A stretch of DNA of 64,000 nt, from assembly GCA_028357285.1 (NCBI GenBank), contig JAOMWM010000001.1, positions 124,001-188,000 on the forward strand, read 5' to 3'. Positions 47,505 to 57,876 of this stretch are shown one piece after another (position 1 is the stretch's first letter; every line of letters begins with the position of its first letter). A program made the translations under genes and the position numbers. This stretch comes from Schleiferiaceae bacterium (lineage in GTDB: Bacteria; Bacteroidota; Bacteroidia; Flavobacteriales; Schleiferiaceae). The notes below the pieces were generated by a model. It did no database searches and was not told the origin of the DNA. It saw nothing but the letters and a program-made list of their open reading frames with translations.

Positions 47505-48119
47505 ATGGACATCAAGCGCGTACCCGTAAGTATTTATGCAGAAATGACCCCGAATCCTAAGGTCATGAAGTTTGTGAGCAACAAAATGTTGTTACAGACC
47601 GATTCTGCTGAATTCAGAAACATCGAAGAAGCTAAACCGTCTCCATTAGCCACGAAGCTCTTCCACTTCCCCTTTGTTAAAGAAGTATTTATCTCAGGGA
47701 ATTACATCGCCATTGCAAAATTTGATGTGATAGAGTGGGATGATGTTGCGCAGGAAGTGCGCGTTTTTATCACTGATTTTCTTCAAGAGGGCGGCGTTGC
47801 TGTTCATGAGGATCAATTGACGTCGGCGGAAACTGTAGAAACAGAAGCAGATGGATCACCAGCGGTACGTGACGAAGACTTAGGTGAGATCGAGGGACGA
47901 ATCGTGGATATCCTCGAAGAATACATCAAGCCTGCAGTCGCCCAAGATGGCGGAAACATTGCTTTCATGGGCTACAAGGACAAAATTGTTGAAGTCCAAC
48001 TTCAAGGCGCTTGTTCCGGTTGTCCTTCGTCGACCATGACCTTAAAAAATGGAATTTTAAGCATCTTGCAAAAAATGTTGCCAACCCTCGTTGACGATGT
48101 CGTTGCAGTGAATGGTTAA
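47505..48119 (+). CDS. NifU-family Fe-S scaffold protein (Nfu N-terminal plus NifU C-terminal domain)
   Basis: YAEMTPNPKVMKFVSNKML, IKPAVAQDGGNIAFMGY, LQGACSGCPSSTMTLKNGI (CxxC); the 47217 ORF start overlaps the convergent carbonic anhydrase gene. Confidence 0.92.
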   Translation: MDIKRVPVSIYAEMTPNPKVMKFVSNKMLLQTDSAEFRNIEEAKPSPLATKLFHFPFVKEVFISGNYIAIAKFDVIEWDDVAQEVRVFITDFLQEGGVAVHEDQLTSAETVETEADGSPAVRDEDLGEIEGRIVDILEEYIKPAVAQDGGNIAFMGYKDKIVEVQLQGACSGCPSSTMTLKNGILSILQKMLPTLVDDVVAVNG

Positions 48120-48148
48120 AAGGCCGCAGGCCGAAAAAATATAGTGCA

Positions 48149-48181
48149 TAAAAAAGGCGGCCCAATGGGCCGCCTTTTTTG
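48149..48181. terminator. Bidirectional intrinsic terminator
   Basis: aaaaaaggcggccca-atgggccgccttttttg. Confidence 0.92.
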
Positions 48182-48203
48182 TTCTAGTGCTCGCCGCGGG
48201 CTA

Positions 48204-49268
48204 CTAAGCCGGCTGCATTCCCATGTTACGCAAATGACGGAAGTGTCCTTTGACAGCACTCAAGGTCGTACGGTATTCGTTGTACGGCAACTCAAATTCT
48301 GCAGCTGTCTTACGTACAATCTCTGCGATTTTAGGATAATGAATATGATTAATAGTCGGGAACATATGGTGCTCAACCTGGAAGTTCAGACCTCCTGTAT
48401 ACCACGTTACCAACCAATTTTTCGTAGCGAAATTCGCCGTAGTCTTCATTTGGTGTTCAATATTCGTAATGTTCTGAACTTCCTCTTCAGTCGGGAATTC
48501 AGCTTTATCTACTACGTGTGCAAGCTGGAATGTGATGGATAAAATGAAACCTGCAATCAAGTGCATTATAACATTTCCCCAAAGAACTAAATACCACGGC
48601 GCACCCAATAACATGGGCATAGCATAAAATACTGCAAAGTGGAACAGCTTACCAACGATAAGTTTCGTCCAAACCATACCTAAGCTCTGGTCTTTTGCTT
48701 TGAAAAGATCACTCTTATTGTAGTTTACGACTTGCTTAAAATCCTTTTCCAACAACCACTTGTAGGTCATTAAAGTATATGCAAACGGTGCATAGATGTG
48801 CTGATATTTGTGTTTTGGCAATAATTCCTGACTCGGGTGAAAACGGAATATGCTCCCCGTATCTATATCATCATCGTGACCATCAACGTTCGTATGAGTA
48901 TGGTGTTTCATGTTGTGTTGAACGCGCCATGTGTAAGAGTTACCGGCCAACATGTAAATGGATGCCCCAATCCTACGGTTCCACCACTCACTGCGAGTTA
49001 CTGTATTGTGCAAGGCATCGTGCATGAGATTCATTCCAACGCCTGCCATACCTAAACCTGTTACGGCCCAAAGTAAAGTAGTCATCCCAAAACTTTGATT
49101 GCCCATCAAGAAGAAAACGAAAGGGACGAGATACATCGCAAGATTGGCGATGGCTTTTAAGTAATACCTGTAATCCGCTAAGGAAGATTTATTTTCTTCT
49201 TTGAAGTAATTCCGCACACGCTTGCGAACTTCCTTCTGAAAATCACTTGAACTCTTAAATCTTAACAT
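48204..49268 (-). CDS. Fatty acid desaturase (acyl-CoA/acyl-lipid type)
   Basis: His boxes HDALHN, HNMKHHTHTN and QVEHHMFP in a multi-TM protein. Confidence 0.92.
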   Translation of the reverse strand: MLRFKSSSDFQKEVRKRVRNYFKEENKSSLADYRYYLKAIANLAMYLVPFVFFLMGNQSFGMTTLLWAVTGLGMAGVGMNLMHDALHNTVTRSEWWNRRIGASIYMLAGNSYTWRVQHNMKHHTHTNVDGHDDDIDTGSIFRFHPSQELLPKHKYQHIYAPFAYTLMTYKWLLEKDFKQVVNYNKSDLFKAKDQSLGMVWTKLIVGKLFHFAVFYAMPMLLGAPWYLVLWGNVIMHLIAGFILSITFQLAHVVDKAEFPTEEEVQNITNIEHQMKTTANFATKNWLVTWYTGGLNFQVEHHMFPTINHIHYPKIAEIVRKTAAEFELPYNEYRTTLSAVKGHFRHLRNMGMQPA

Positions 49269-49331
49269 GAAATAATCGTTAATTAAGTTGATGAAATTAG
49301 TAAATAACGGACCAAGTATCGCAACATATGG

Positions 49332-49339
49332 TAAATTTG
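49332..49339 (+). promoter_or_regulatory. -7 promoter element TAAATTTG upstream of pgi
   Basis: TAnnTTTG ending 10 nt before ATG 49350. Confidence 0.6.
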
Positions 49340-49349
49340 CATTTAAATA

Positions 49350-50999
49350 ATGAAACCATCAATGTTGAAAAACATAAATCCCACAGAACTAAAGGCTTGG
49401 AAAAAGCTTCAGAAAAACTTCGACAACGATAAACGCGCATTAAAAACACGTTTTTTCGAGGATCCAGACCGATTCAATAAATACCACATCAAGTGGGACG
49501 GTCTTTTGTTCGATTTTTCTAAAAACCATATAGGTTCCGAAACCTTTAGTCTCTTTAAAGAACTCTTGAACGAAGCAAATGTTCGAGAGGCAATACAATT
49601 ACAACAAGGCGGGGAAAAAATCAACGTCACTGAAAACCGTGCAGTATTACATACAGCTCTAAGAAATATGTCGGGCGACCCAGTCCTAATGGACGGTGAA
49701 GACGTCATGCCTGGTATTCGCGATTCATGGGCAAAGTTGGCCGCATTCTCAAACGAGATTCGCTCAGGGGTTTGGAAGGGTCATACTGGAAAACGCATTA
49801 CCGATGTAGTAAACATTGGTATAGGCGGCTCCGATTTAGGACCACGCATGGTTATAAATGCACTTCGTCCGTTCGTTACAGATGAAATGGATTTCCATTT
49901 TGTAGCGAATGTTGATGGCGCAGATTTACATGAAGTTTTGCGTAAAATTGATGCAGAAACAACGCTGTTTATCATCGCATCTAAAACCTTTACCACGCAA
50001 GAAACCATGAAAAATGCGAACAGCGCAAAAGCATGGTTTCTGAGCAAAGGCGGTGCGGAATCCTCAGTTGCGAAACACTTCGTTGCTGTAAGTACAAATG
50101 CTGAGGGTGTTGCAGGTTTTGGAATTGACACCAAAAATATGTTTGGATTCTGGGACTGGGTTGGAGGACGCTACAGCGTTTGGTCGGCGATCGGTCTTCC
50201 AGTTATACTGGCCATCGGTTTTCAGGGTTTCCAGGAGTTTTTAAGTGGCGCACATGCCATGGATAAACACGTGGCAACTGAGGATTGGGACAAAAACATT
50301 CCCGCGCAAATGGCCATGTTGGGCATCTGGTACCGCAATTTTCACGGGGCCGCAAGTCATGCTATTCTTCCATACGATCAATATATGGATAGATTCGCTG
50401 CCTATTTCCAACAAGGTGATATGGAGAGTAACGGAAAATATGTTGGTCGAAACGGTAAAAAAGTAAACTACGCTACGGGTCCTATTATATGGGGCGAACC
50501 TGGGACGAACGGCCAACACGCATTCTACCAATTAATTCACCAAGGTACCGATCTGATCCCAGCCGATTTCATCGCATCGAAGAAACCGCAACACAGCTTA
50601 AAAGATCATCACCCTATTCTCCTCGCAAACTTCATTGCTCAAACAGAGGCATTAATGACCGGGAAAACCAGAACAGAAGTTGAGATCGAAATGCGTCAAG
50701 CTGGAATTTCCGATACAACGGTCGAAGAAATCGCCCCGTTCCGCGTTTTTGAAGGGAATCGTCCCACAAACAGCATTGTTGCAGATGAATTAAACCCTTA
50801 TCATTTAGGCCAATTAATTGCAGCATATGAGCACAAAATCTTTATACAGGGTTATATCTGGAATGTCTTCAGCTACGACCAGTGGGGTGTCGAATTAGGA
50901 AAGGTTTTAGCAAAAGCTGTTTTGGGAGAACTTACGGGTAGCGGTGTGCCACATGAGCACGACAGTTCTACCAACGCTTTGATCAATTATTTGAAATAA
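49350..50999 (+). CDS. pgi: Glucose-6-phosphate isomerase
   Basis: [52 protein letters not shown]. Confidence 0.97.
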   Translation: MKPSMLKNINPTELKAWKKLQKNFDNDKRALKTRFFEDPDRFNKYHIKWDGLLFDFSKNHIGSETFSLFKELLNEANVREAIQLQQGGEKINVTENRAVLHTALRNMSGDPVLMDGEDVMPGIRDSWAKLAAFSNEIRSGVWKGHTGKRITDVVNIGIGGSDLGPRMVINALRPFVTDEMDFHFVANVDGADLHEVLRKIDAETTLFIIASKTFTTQETMKNANSAKAWFLSKGGAESSVAKHFVAVSTNAEGVAGFGIDTKNMFGFWDWVGGRYSVWSAIGLPVILAIGFQGFQEFLSGAHAMDKHVATEDWDKNIPAQMAMLGIWYRNFHGAASHAILPYDQYMDRFAAYFQQGDMESNGKYVGRNGKKVNYATGPIIWGEPGTNGQHAFYQLIHQGTDLIPADFIASKKPQHSLKDHHPILLANFIAQTEALMTGKTRTEVEIEMRQAGISDTTVEEIAPFRVFEGNRPTNSIVADELNPYHLGQLIAAYEHKIFIQGYIWNVFSYDQWGVELGKVLAKAVLGELTGSGVPHEHDSSTNALINYLK

Positions 51000-51005
51000 A
51001 CACTG

Positions 51006-51458
51006 TTACAGTGAAGCTCTAAAAGCGTCCAGCAGCTCATTGAGTTGTTGGGCGCTTTCTTCTTTCACACCACTAGCCAATTGATCTATGGTTTCTTGTT
51101 CCATTAAACGCTTTACCAGGGCTTGCCCTCTTTCGGTAAGGAAAACATGAACAACACGTCGATCGTCTCGATCGCGTTGCTTAAGAAGGAGTTCCATCGT
51201 TTCTAATCGGTCTACCATGCGCGATGCGTCGCTCATCTTATCCAACATACGCTCGCGAATCTCGGAAGTGGTAATTCCCTCATCGCCAGCACCGTTCACA
51301 ATACGTAAAACATTGTATTGCTGCATGGTCACGCCCTCATCCTTGAGCACCGTGGCAATCCTACTTTTCAGTTGATTATAGGTGTAAATAAGATTTACAA
51401 TGAGCTTTGACTGTTCGCTACGAAATGCCTTCTGCTTGATTTCTTGTTCGAGGTCCAT
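51006..51458 (-). CDS. MarR-family transcriptional regulator
   Basis: LKDEGVTMQQYNVLRIV...ITTSEIRERMLDKMSDASRMVDRLETMELLLKQRDRDDRRVVHVFLTERGQAL. Confidence 0.92.
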   Translation of the reverse strand: MDLEQEIKQKAFRSEQSKLIVNLIYTYNQLKSRIATVLKDEGVTMQQYNVLRIVNGAGDEGITTSEIRERMLDKMSDASRMVDRLETMELLLKQRDRDDRRVVHVFLTERGQALVKRLMEQETIDQLASGVKEESAQQLNELLDAFRASL

Positions 51459-51536
51459 GCTGGATTAACGTAAAAACAAGGTTGATGTTCAAACATCGAA
51501 TTCGTAAAAAGAAAACCCGCTATCGCGAGCTTAATT

Positions 51537-52100
51537 TTATACGGTCATTATATCCTTTTCTTTCTTCGTAAAGAGTTCATCACATTTTGTAATGTGATCA
51601 TCTGTCATTTTTTGAATGTCCGCTTCTAAGTCTTTACGTAAATCCTCACTGAGACCGTCATTGCCTAATTTCTTGAGCTCATCCATCGCAGATTTACGCG
51701 CTGCACGAACACCAACTTTAGCATTCTCACTTTCACCCTTTGCAAGCTTTGCAAGATCACGACGACGCTCTTCCGTTAAAGGCGGTACGCTAATGATAAC
51801 GCTCTCGCCATTATTCATGGGATTAAAGCCTAAACCGGCATTCATGATGGCCTTTTCAATCTCAGTGATTAACTGCTTCTCCCACGGCTGAATGCTAATG
51901 GTCCGTGCATCAGGTGTGTTTACATTACTGACTTGCGACAAGGGGGTAGGTGCACCGTAGTATTCTACCATGACTCCTTCAAGCATGGAAGGGTTTGCGC
52001 GACCAGCGCGAATCTTTACCATCGCCTTTTCTAAATGGCTAATGGCACGATCCATATCATCCTTCGTTGCATCAAAAACAAAATCTATTTCGTCTTGCAT
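51537..52100 (-). CDS. frr: Ribosome recycling factor
   Basis: KIRAGRANPSMLEGVMVEYYGAPTPLSQVSNV, GESVIISVPPLTEERRRDLAK. Confidence 0.97.
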   Translation of the reverse strand: MQDEIDFVFDATKDDMDRAISHLEKAMVKIRAGRANPSMLEGVMVEYYGAPTPLSQVSNVNTPDARTISIQPWEKQLITEIEKAIMNAGLGFNPMNNGESVIISVPPLTEERRRDLAKLAKGESENAKVGVRAARKSAMDELKKLGNDGLSEDLRKDLEADIQKMTDDHITKCDELFTKKEKDIMTV

Positions 52101-52118
52101 CCTGTTGAATTGATTTTA

Positions 52119-52829
52119 TTAATTCTTAACTAAAGTGCCCACTCCTGGAGTACCTTCTATGACCTTCATCAAGTTTCCTGAAGTATTCATATCAAATACA
52201 ATAATGGGCAGCTCGTTCTCTTTGCTGAGTGTAAATGCAGTCATGTCCATCACATTCAAACCCTTATCATATACCTCTTTGAAGCTAAGCCTCTCAAATT
52301 TCGTGGCCGATGCATCTTTTTCTGGATCTGCACTATAAATACCATCCACACGTGTTCCTTTTAGAATCACATCTGCTTGAATTTCAACTGCACGTAGTGT
52401 AGCACCAGTATCAGTTGTGAAATATGGATTACCAGTACCTGCAGAGAAAATAACCACACGGCCTTTTTCGAGATGACGAATAGCACGACGACGGATAAAA
52501 GGCTCAGCCACTTTATCCATCTCTATAGCACTCTGAAGTCTCGTTTTGACACCTGCAGTTTCAAGAGCACCTTGCAAAGCTAAACCATTAATAACTGTGG
52601 CCAGCATCCCCATATGGTCCGCCTGAACGCGGTCCATACCTTGCGATGCACCACTGATACCGCGGAATATATTACCACCACCGATAACCACTCCTACTTG
52701 CACTCCTAATCTAGCTACTGCTTTAATTTCTTCAGCATACTCAGCAATCCTATTGGAATCGATACCAAATTCTTTATCACCCATTAGGGCTTCTCCGCTT
52801 AATTTCAGAAGGACACGATTGTATTTCAT
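52119..52829 (-). CDS. pyrH: UMP kinase
   Basis: [42 protein letters not shown]. Confidence 0.97.
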   Translation of the reverse strand: MKYNRVLLKLSGEALMGDKEFGIDSNRIAEYAEEIKAVARLGVQVGVVIGGGNIFRGISGASQGMDRVQADHMGMLATVINGLALQGALETAGVKTRLQSAIEMDKVAEPFIRRRAIRHLEKGRVVIFSAGTGNPYFTTDTGATLRAVEIQADVILKGTRVDGIYSADPEKDASATKFERLSFKEVYDKGLNVMDMTAFTLSKENELPIIVFDMNTSGNLMKVIEGTPGVGTLVKN

Positions 52830-52846
52830 ATCTGTAGATTTGAAGA

Positions 52847-52854
52847 CAAATATA
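52847..52854 (-). promoter_or_regulatory. -7 promoter element TATATTTG (minus strand) upstream of pyrH
   Basis: CAAATATA on + strand, 17 nt upstream of the pyrH ATG. Confidence 0.55.
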
Positions 52855-52927
52855 CCGCAACTATCATAGGCAATCCAACGAGTTAATTCTAGTTTTTAAA
52901 CCGTTACCAACTTTTACGCTTAAGACC

Positions 52928-52962
52928 AAAAAAAACCGCGATGGCTAGCCATCGCGGTTTTA
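52928..52962 (-). terminator. Intrinsic terminator after tsf
   Basis: aaaaaccgcgatgg-ctag-ccatcgcggtttt near-perfect palindrome with A/T flanks. Confidence 0.9.
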
Positions 52963-52983
52963 AACGTTCAATTAAGTACGTGA

Positions 52984-53802
52984 TTATAAGCTAACACGCT
53001 TGAAATCTACTACTGCTAAACCTGCTTCAACGCTAGTCAAGTATTTCGATACACTCAACTTGCTGTCTTTAATAAAGTCTTGATCTACCAAAGTATTCTC
53101 CTTGAAGAATTTATTCAAACGACCTGTCGCAATTTTCTCGAGCATTTCCTCTGGCTTGCCTTCTTGACGTGCCAAATCTTTTCCGACTTCTAATTCACGA
53201 TCGATAACCTCCTGAGATACAGCATCACGATTCAAAGCTACTGGATTCATTGCCGCAGCTTGCATTGCAACGTCACGACCTGCTTCAGCAGCTTCAGCAG
53301 TCAAGCCTACTAATGTGCCAATTTTGTTTCCCATGTGAATGTATGAAGCTACGTAAGGGGCGCTTACTGTCGCCATTTCAGCAACTTCAATCTTCTCACC
53401 GATAACACCAGTCTGCTCCTGCAATTTAGCTGCAACAGTTAAGCCACCTTCAAATTCAACAGCACCGAGCTCTTCAGCAGTCGATACGCCAGAAGCCAAA
53501 GCGATATCAGCAATCTTGTTTGCCAATGCAACGAAGTTTTCGTTTTTAGCAACAAAATCAGTTTCACAAGACAGTTTTATAACTGCACCTTTATCAGCAC
53601 CGTTAGTCTTTGCAATAACAGCACCTTCGGTTGCGTCACGATCAGCGCGCTTTGCAGCTACTTTCTGACCTTTCTTTCTTAGTATGTCAACTGCAGCTTC
53701 GAAATCACCTTCGGATTCGACCAACGCTTTTTTACAGTCCATCATACCAGCTCCAGTTTGCTTTCTGAGTTTGTTTACTTCAGCAGCGGTAATCTTTGCC
53801 AT
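52984..53802 (-). CDS. tsf: Elongation factor Ts
   Basis: ITAAEVNKLRKQTGAGMMDCKKALVESEGDFEAAVDILRKKG, IKLSCETDFVAKNENFV. Confidence 0.97.
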   Translation of the reverse strand: MAKITAAEVNKLRKQTGAGMMDCKKALVESEGDFEAAVDILRKKGQKVAAKRADRDATEGAVIAKTNGADKGAVIKLSCETDFVAKNENFVALANKIADIALASGVSTAEELGAVEFEGGLTVAAKLQEQTGVIGEKIEVAEMATVSAPYVASYIHMGNKIGTLVGLTAEAAEAGRDVAMQAAAMNPVALNRDAVSQEVIDRELEVGKDLARQEGKPEEMLEKIATGRLNKFFKENTLVDQDFIKDSKLSVSKYLTSVEAGLAVVDFKRVSL

Positions 53803-53836
53803 GATATAGAGTATTAATTTTAAATTTTAATTAAAA

Positions 53837-53869
53837 AGAGAGCCGCAAAGGTATTCCCTACGGCTCTCT
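53837..53869 (-). terminator. Intrinsic terminator after rpsB containing a tsf promoter box in its loop
   Basis: Minus strand AGAGAGCCG-TAGGGAATACCTTTG-CGGCTCTCT-TTTT; the loop contains TACCTTTG (53846-53853). Confidence 0.75.
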
Positions 53870-53905
53870 CAAAAAGTCTTTATTGTTTCAACAAAGCGTT
53901 AAGGA

Positions 53906-54652
53906 TTAAGCCTTAGCCGCTTTCTTGTCAATTTTTGCTTGCTCAGCAGTAGCTTTATCGCTCTTGCGCTGAGAGAGACCTGCTTTCACACCTTCAGTTA
54001 CGAATTCCATAACAGCCGCGATACTTCTTGAAGCATCATCATTTGATGGAATTGCGTAATCTACGCGGCGAGGGTCAGAGTTTGTATCTACCATACCAAA
54101 CGTTGGGATTCCCAACTTGATGGCTTCGTCTACAGCAATGTTTTCACGCTTAATGTCAACGATAAATAAGGCAGCCGGTAAACGATTCATATCTGCTACT
54201 GAACCCAAATCCTTTTCAAGCTTCGCACGCTGACGATCTACCTGAAGACGCTCGCGCTTTGAAAGTGTTTCGAACGTTCCGTTTTCTTTCATCTTATCGA
54301 TGCTCTGCATCTTCTTGATGGCTTTACGGATCGTTACGAAGTTCGTCAACATACCTCCTGGCCAACGCTCAGTTACGTAAGGCATGTTTGCTTCGCCTGC
54401 GTATTTCGCTACGATTTCTTTAGCTTGTTTTTTCGTTGCTACGAAAAGGATTTTACGACCTGATGCTGCAATTTTCTGGAGAGCTTCAGTAGCCTCTGTC
54501 ATTTTTGCTTCAGTCTTGTGAAGGTCGATTACGTGAATCCCATTGCGCTCCATAAAGATGTAAGGCGCCATGTTTGGATTCCACTTACGGGTGAGGTGTC
54601 CAAAGTGTACACCGGCATCCATGAGTTTTTTAATGTTGTCTGTTACTGCCAT
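53906..54652 (-). CDS. rpsB: 30S ribosomal protein S2
   Basis: LMDAGVHFGHLTRKWNPNMAPYIFMERNGIHVIDL; ATG 54652 (MAVTDNIKK) preferred. Confidence 0.97.
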   Translation of the reverse strand: MAVTDNIKKLMDAGVHFGHLTRKWNPNMAPYIFMERNGIHVIDLHKTEAKMTEATEALQKIAASGRKILFVATKKQAKEIVAKYAGEANMPYVTERWPGGMLTNFVTIRKAIKKMQSIDKMKENGTFETLSKRERLQVDRQRAKLEKDLGSVADMNRLPAALFIVDIKRENIAVDEAIKLGIPTFGMVDTNSDPRRVDYAIPSNDDASRSIAAVMEFVTEGVKAGLSQRKSDKATAEQAKIDKKAAKA

Positions 54653-54732
54653 TTTTTTGAGTTTACTTTCCCTAGTAAGCAATGTACCAGTAGCCTTGTA
54701 AGAGTCTGGTCCATTTGGATACTAAATCTCGA

Positions 54733-55119
54733 TTAACGTTTAGAGAACTGGAATTTCTTACGTGCTTTCTTCTGACCGAATTTCTTACGCTCAACCATAC
54801 GTGGGTCACGAGTAAGTAGTCCGGCAGGCTTCAACGATGTGCGGTTCTCGTTATCGATCTCAGAAAGAATACGAGATACACCCAAACGAATCGCCTCAGC
54901 TTGACCAGTGATACCACCACCAAATACATTGACTTTAACGTCGTATTTGCCAGAAGTTTCTGTCAAACTGAAAGGCTGCTCCATTTTGTAGTGCAACGGC
55001 GCAGTGTTGAAGTAGTCCTTATAGTCCTTGCCATTTACGGTGATGGTACCAGTACCTTCATCCATGTAGACACGAGCTACAGAAGTTTTACGTCTTCCAA
55101 TTGCGTGAAACTTTGCCAT
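54733..55119 (-). CDS. rpsI: 30S ribosomal protein S9
   Basis: AIGRRKTSVARVYMDEGTGTITVNGK and C-terminal RKKFGQKKARKKFQFSKR. Confidence 0.97.
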   Translation of the reverse strand: MAKFHAIGRRKTSVARVYMDEGTGTITVNGKDYKDYFNTAPLHYKMEQPFSLTETSGKYDVKVNVFGGGITGQAEAIRLGVSRILSEIDNENRTSLKPAGLLTRDPRMVERKKFGQKKARKKFQFSKR

Positions 55120-55129
55120 TTATTATTAC

Positions 55130-55585
55130 TTATTTGATTTCATTAATGTTGATCACCGTTGGCTTCTGAGCTTCATTCTTGTGCTCAGGACCAGCATATA
55201 CGTGCAAGTTGCGGAACAACTCAGCACCAAGGCGATTCTTAGGAAGCATACCCTTTACTGCCTTCTCGACAATGCGCTCTGGGAACTTTGCCATGATTTG
55301 CTCAGGGTTTGTAGTACGCTGACCACCTGGGTAACCCGTGTGCCATATGTACGTTTTGTCGGTCATTTTATTTCCGCTCAAAACTACTTTCTCAGCGTTC
55401 ACTATAATAACGTTGTCGCCACAGTCAACGTGAGGTGTGTAATTAGGCTTGCGCTTACCTCTAATAAGTAAGGCTACCTTAGATGCCAAACGTCCTAGTG
55501 TTTGACCTTCTGCGTCAACTACTAGCCAGTTCTTTTCAACTGACGCCGCGTTGGCTGAAACTGTCTTGTAACTTAATGTATTCAC
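55130..55585 (-). CDS. rplM: 50S ribosomal protein L13
   Basis: WLVVDAEGQTLGRLASKVALLIRGKRKPNYTPHVDCGDNVIIVNAEKV. Confidence 0.97.
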   Translation of the reverse strand: MNTLSYKTVSANAASVEKNWLVVDAEGQTLGRLASKVALLIRGKRKPNYTPHVDCGDNVIIVNAEKVVLSGNKMTDKTYIWHTGYPGGQRTTNPEQIMAKFPERIVEKAVKGMLPKNRLGAELFRNLHVYAGPEHKNEAQKPTVININEIK

Positions 55586-55759
55586 CGCTAATGCGTTTTA
55601 TATGTTTAAAGTGGTTGTGTGTACAACCCCCAAAAAGGGCTGCGAAAATACATCTTTATTTAGCTAAGAACCAAAAATCTATGCACAAATTGTTGACATC
55701 TTGAATAGTGCATCGCTTTTGAGTTGGATTCGTGGACAATTAGCACGAAATTGCACGTC

Positions 55760-57790
55760 ATGCAAAAATACATACTATCCCCTATTCTAGCAGTATTTAT
55801 CTTTCTTTCTGCACCACTGTTTGGTCAAAAATGTGGGCACGACGTGCTGGAAGAAGAAGTTAAACGACTGTACCCCAACTTCGAAGCGGACGAAGCTGAA
55901 TTCATCTCGACGGTAAATTTTAATGAACCACACCTCACTGAGGCTGTCGTTCATACCATTCCCGTAGTTGTGCACATCATTTACGATTCGCAAAGCGATA
56001 ATATTTCCGATAAGCAAGTACGTGACGCTATTATTGGTTTAAATGAAGACTATCGACGCTTAAATGCCGATACTTCTAATACGCGCTCAATTTTTCAAGG
56101 GGTAGCTGCAGATTGTGAGATTGAATTTCAATTGGCAAAACTGAACCCACAAGGAAACTGTACTACGGCCATTACACGAACTCAAAGCGCATTGAGTGTT
56201 GGAGCAAACAATAACGTAAAAGGACTGATCAGCTGGCCGAACAATAAATACCTTAATATTTGGGTAGTTAATAGTATCTCGCTTGCAAGCAGTGGTACAG
56301 GAACGGTTTTGGGATATGCTTACAAACCTAACCCTGGACAAGGTACTACGTATGACGGCATTGTGATTCGTCACGATCGTATGGGTAGAATTGGTACGGG
56401 AATAAGTATGGGTAGAACACTAACGCATGAGGCGGGACATTATTTAGGTCTAGATCATCCGTTTAAAGGCGGTTGTTTCTCAGGGGACAATTGTGCCGAT
56501 ACGCCTCCCGTTTTAGAAGCAAGTTATGGTTGTAACACCAACGCAAACACCTGTTCCAACGACAGTCCAAACAAACTGGATATGATCGAGAATTATATGG
56601 ATTATGCAGACGACAACTGCATGAATCTATTCACAGACGATCAACGCGCCATCATGCGTTCGAACCTTGCTAATGTCGTGAGACGAGGTTATTTGATTAG
56701 CACAACTAATGCACAGAATACCGGTATTGAATCAGGAATGGCATTACCGTGCGCGCCGCAAGCGAATTTCAAAGCGAGTCAAACCGCCATTTGTAATGGG
56801 TCTACGGTTCAATTTACCGATATGAGCACCTTCGGTAATGCCACCAATTGGTCATGGTATTTCCCGGGAGGCACACCATCTACCTCAACTGCGCAGAATC
56901 CAACCGTTACTTACAACAACGCATCGGGCAAGTCCTATAAAAATTATGATGTTGCTTTAACTGTAACCAATGCCGTAGGAACTTCACAATCCTCTATTGA
57001 CGGCTACATGAGTGTGCATACGCCGAACAGTACCATTTGGGCGAATAGTTTTAACTCTGGTTTCGAATTTAATGATATCCCCAACGGTACTTGGCACGTA
57101 GAAAATTCTGAAGGCGATAATATTAAATGGGAACGCAACAGCTTCAATAGTTTTGAAGGAAATTTCTCTGTCAAGCTTGATAATTATAACAACGAGCCGG
57201 ATAATACCGATGCATTGGTCACCAACTTTATCAATGTTAATAGAGCGACAGCCATGAATTTCAGTTTCCGTTATGCCGTTGCCAGTAAGCCTGGTTTCGC
57301 GATGGACCAGATCAATGTTAGTGTAAGCCAGGATTGTGGGGAAAGCTGGGAAAGCGTTCGCACTTTGCTCGGGCCCCTATTATATGCAGCGACAAATAAA
57401 GCAAATCCTTGGAATCCTACTACAAGTAGTAATTGGCGTAAAGTAACTGTAGGACTGGATGATTTTGTCGGTAACCAGCCTATCATGATAAAGGTTGCCT
57501 TTACTTCTGGAGGTGGCAATAATGCCTTCCTCGATGATTTCAACCTAGCTGTTACGCTTGATCAAAAAGAACTCAGCGCAGCGCAAATCAGTATTTATCC
57601 TAACCCGAGTAATGGTCGTTTCAATGTGGAAGGTTTACCTGCTGGAACACCGTATACCATTTACAGTACCGACGGTCAAGCCATACAACGAGGTTTATTG
57701 GATTTAGACGCCGCCCTCGAGCTTACAGCTCCGGCAGGCTATTATCTATTCCAAGCCGCCAGTATTCGCAAAGCGTTGATCATCCAATAA
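55760..57790 (+). CDS. Secreted M43-family zinc metalloprotease with PKD domain and T9SS sorting domain
   Basis: LTHEAGHYLGLDH (HExxHxxGxxH), ENYMDYADDNCMNLFTDDQ, PKD-like TNWSWYFPGGTPSTSTAQNPTVTY, C-terminal ISIYPNPSNGRFNVEGL. Confidence 0.9.
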   Translation: MQKYILSPILAVFIFLSAPLFGQKCGHDVLEEEVKRLYPNFEADEAEFISTVNFNEPHLTEAVVHTIPVVVHIIYDSQSDNISDKQVRDAIIGLNEDYRRLNADTSNTRSIFQGVAADCEIEFQLAKLNPQGNCTTAITRTQSALSVGANNNVKGLISWPNNKYLNIWVVNSISLASSGTGTVLGYAYKPNPGQGTTYDGIVIRHDRMGRIGTGISMGRTLTHEAGHYLGLDHPFKGGCFSGDNCADTPPVLEASYGCNTNANTCSNDSPNKLDMIENYMDYADDNCMNLFTDDQRAIMRSNLANVVRRGYLISTTNAQNTGIESGMALPCAPQANFKASQTAICNGSTVQFTDMSTFGNATNWSWYFPGGTPSTSTAQNPTVTYNNASGKSYKNYDVALTVTNAVGTSQSSIDGYMSVHTPNSTIWANSFNSGFEFNDIPNGTWHVENSEGDNIKWERNSFNSFEGNFSVKLDNYNNEPDNTDALVTNFINVNRATAMNFSFRYAVASKPGFAMDQINVSVSQDCGESWESVRTLLGPLLYAATNKANPWNPTTSSNWRKVTVGLDDFVGNQPIMIKVAFTSGGGNNAFLDDFNLAVTLDQKELSAAQISIYPNPSNGRFNVEGLPAGTPYTIYSTDGQAIQRGLLDLDAALELTAPAGYYLFQAASIRKALIIQ

Positions 57791-57838
57791 GCAGCGAATC
57801 TTCACAGCGAAGCCCCGGCGGAGCCGAAAATTTGAGCA

Positions 57839-57870
57839 CAAAAAAAGGCGCCCACTGGGCGCCTTTTTTC
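57839..57870. terminator. Bidirectional intrinsic terminator
   Basis: aaaaaaaggcgccca-ctgggcgcctttttt. Confidence 0.9.
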
Positions 57871-57876
57871 TTCGCT

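Noticed and set aside
55600-55650. Ribosomal protein autoregulatory leader upstream of rplM (acaacccccaaaaagggctg)
   Set aside because: Only a short weak stem is visible; not enough to claim a structured leader without covariation analysis.
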